Shown here one piece after another: positions 62,733 through 64,000 of a stretch of 64,000 nucleotides of DNA. The stretch's first letter is position 1, and the number at the start of each line of letters is the position of its first letter. The notes under the pieces were generated by a model. The model was given only the letters and a program-made list of their open reading frames with translations, did not search any database and was not told the origin of the DNA. Source of the DNA: Streptosporangium roseum DSM 43021. Its GTDB lineage: Bacteria; Actinomycetota; Actinomycetes; Streptosporangiales; Streptosporangiaceae. The position numbers were made by a program, and so were the translations under genes. The stretch spans positions 7,378,001 to 7,442,000 of the forward strand of contig NC_013595.1 of NCBI RefSeq assembly GCF_000024865.1, in the 5' to 3' direction.

Positions 62733-63980
62733 CTAGATCGAACCGTTGACCAGCAACGCCACGCACTCCACGTGGTGGGTCATCGGGAAGGCGTCGAAGG
62801 CGCGCAGGTCGGCGAGGCTGTAGCCGTGGTCGGCGAGCCAGGCGATGTCACGGGCGAGGGTGGCCGGGTCGCAGGAGACGTAGACGATGCGGCCGGCCTG
62901 GAGGGTGGCGACGCGGTCGACGACCTCGCGTCCCAGACCGGCCCGGGGCGGGTCGACGACGACCAGGTCGGCGCGCTCGATGCCGAAGCGGTCGAGGGCG
63001 TTCTCGACGCGGCCCCGGGCGAAGCGGGCCTGGGGCAGGTCCCGGAGGTTGCGTTCGGCGTCGCGCACGGCCACGGCCTCGGACTCGACGCCGAACACGG
63101 CGCCCTCGGGGCCGACCGCCTCGGCCAGGCCCGCGGCGAACAGGCCGACACCGCAGTAGAGGTCCAGGGCCCACTCCCCCGGCTGCGGGGCGGCGAACTC
63201 CAGGACCGTGGCGAGCAGCGTGGCCGCGGCGCCCGGGTGGACCTGCCAGAAACCGCTCCCGGTGACCTGGAAGTCCCGGTCGCCGACGCGCTCGGTGAGA
63301 TGGTTGCGGCCGTGCACCACGCGGGTGCGGCCCTTGCCCTCGTCGACGAAGACGGCCACGCTCGTGTCGAGGTCGGGCACGGCCACCGTACGGCGGGGCC
63401 GGGGGGCGACCACGACGGCCTGCTCCCCGACGCTGGAGGCGATGACCTCGACCGAGGAGGCGTTGCGCCAGTTCATGACCTCGGCGCCGACGTTCTCCAC
63501 CTCCGGGTGGGCGATCAGGCAGGCGTCCAGCGGCTCGATGTCGTGGGAGCGGTGGCGGCGCAGGCCGAGGACGCCCTCACGGTCGACGGCGAACTGCACC
63601 CGGGTGCGCCAGCCGAGGCCGTCGGGGGCGCCGGGCACCTCCTCGACGACGCCCTTCCACTCGATCCCGGCCAGCCGCTTGAGCTGCTCGGCGACCACGT
63701 CGGTCTTCAACAGGCGCTGGGCGTCGAGGGAGGCGTGCTGCCAGTCGCAGCCTCCGCAGCGGCCGGGCCCGGCGAACGGGCACGGCGGGGTCACCCGGTC
63801 GGCGGAGGGCTCCAGGATCTCGACGGCGTCGGCCCGCAGGAAACGGCTGGTCTCCTCGGTGATCTCCGCGAGGACGCGCTCGCCGGGGAGCGCGTGCCGT
63901 ACGAAGACCACCCGGCCGTCGTGGCGGGCGACACACCAGCCGCCGTGCGCGACCGGTCCCACCGTCAGTTCAACCGCCAT
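62733..63980 (-). CDS. RNA m5U methyltransferase (TrmA/RlmD family) with Fe-S cysteines
   Basis: 415 residues. N-terminal TRAM domain (about 1-60, ELTVGPVAHGGWCVARHDGRVVFVRHALPGE), then a four-cysteine [4Fe-4S] set (CPFAGPGRCGGCDWQH and DACLIAH), then the methyltransferase core: WALDLYCGVGLFAAGLAEAVG (SAM), DLVVVDPPRAGLGREVVDRV and the catalytic nucleophile in VYVSCDPATLARDIAWL. It methylates uridine at C5 in rRNA (RlmD/RlmC) or tRNA; which target is not clear from sequence, so no symbol is assigned. ATG start with GGGGCATGG before it. Convergent with the RHH-ClpN gene. Confidence 0.92.
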   Translation of the reverse strand: MAVELTVGPVAHGGWCVARHDGRVVFVRHALPGERVLAEITEETSRFLRADAVEILEPSADRVTPPCPFAGPGRCGGCDWQHASLDAQRLLKTDVVAEQLKRLAGIEWKGVVEEVPGAPDGLGWRTRVQFAVDREGVLGLRRHRSHDIEPLDACLIAHPEVENVGAEVMNWRNASSVEVIASSVGEQAVVVAPRPRRTVAVPDLDTSVAVFVDEGKGRTRVVHGRNHLTERVGDRDFQVTGSGFWQVHPGAAATLLATVLEFAAPQPGEWALDLYCGVGLFAAGLAEAVGPEGAVFGVESEAVAVRDAERNLRDLPQARFARGRVENALDRFGIERADLVVVDPPRAGLGREVVDRVATLQAGRIVYVSCDPATLARDIAWLADHGYSLADLRAFDAFPMTHHVECVALLVNGSI

Positions 63981-64000
63981 GCCATGCCCCCACAGTCCGT

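Overview
The window is about 70% G+C, with codon third positions almost all G or C, frequent GTG starts, four-base start/stop overlaps (GTGA, ATGA) and many actinobacterial families (DUF3000, DUF1707, HemQ, LigC, PolD, SSI inhibitor, ROK, F420-type LLM oxidoreductase). This fits a chromosomal segment of a filamentous actinobacterium, most likely Streptosporangiales (Streptosporangium/Nonomuraea-like); the genus is an inference. I see no rRNA, tRNA, CRISPR array, insertion sequence, prophage or replication origin.

Layout. 1-6.7 kb: the end of a secreted protein, osmC, glgX, a RibD-type reductase and the ATP-dependent DNA ligase ligC. 6.8-12 kb: an aldehyde dehydrogenase and a two-domain acyl-CoA dehydrogenase, then a stand-alone LigD-type primase-polymerase. 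12-20.8 kb: msrB, two very small CxxC proteins, the coproporphyrin-dependent haem genes hemQ, hemG(cgoX) and hemE with a DUF4349 lipoprotein gene lying between hemG and hemE, DUF3000 and rnd. 20.8-26.3 kb: an accessory sugar unit (Gfo/Idh/MocA dehydrogenase, DUF993 aldolase-like protein, sugar epimerase), a four-repeat protein of unknown function and a LacI repressor, with matching palindromic operators before the operon and before the repressor. 26.4-37 kb: fadA-fadB, an SSI-type protease inhibitor, an APC permease, DedA, dxs, two paralogous secreted metallopeptidases and a coiled-coil protein. 37-42 kb: the xylose ABC transporter xylFGH with a rok7B7-like ROK regulator. 42-48.6 kb: minisatellite repeats, a frameshifted gene remnant, acnA with an iron-box-like element, a DUF457 membrane protein and a secreted SGNH lipase with a ricin-type lectin domain. 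48.7-53.8 kb: an MFS exporter, PadR plus DUF1707, a mug-type glycosylase and glucose permease glcP. 54-59.5 kb: an RNA-repair cassette hen1-pnkp followed on the same strand by an eRF1-type (VLRF1/baeRF) release-factor gene. 59.6-64 kb: an LLM oxidoreductase, a GH18-like secreted protein, a ribbon-helix-helix/ClpN fusion with its own tandem operator, and an RNA m5U methyltransferase.

How the genes fit together. The backbone msrB, hem genes, DUF3000-rnd, fadAB, dxs, xylFGH-rok, acnA resembles the conserved Streptomyces core order as I remember it, with accessory units inserted: the DUF993 sugar operon between rnd and fadA, the DUF4349 gene inside the hem cluster, and the protease/inhibitor group around dxs. 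Carbon metabolism is the main theme: glycogen debranching, xylose and glucose uptake, a LacI-controlled sugar pathway, beta-oxidation, aconitase and the MEP pathway. A second theme is nucleic-acid repair: LigC, PolD, Mug, Pnkp/Hen1 and an RNA methyltransferase.

Most worth following up: hen1-pnkp-VLRF1 as a possible joint tRNA-repair and ribosome-rescue unit; the RHH-ClpN fusion with an 11-bp-period operator; an SSI inhibitor with Glu at the predicted P1 position; the LacI/DUF993 regulon; and the four-repeat protein beside it. Functions are assigned from sequence motifs recognised by eye. No database search was run.
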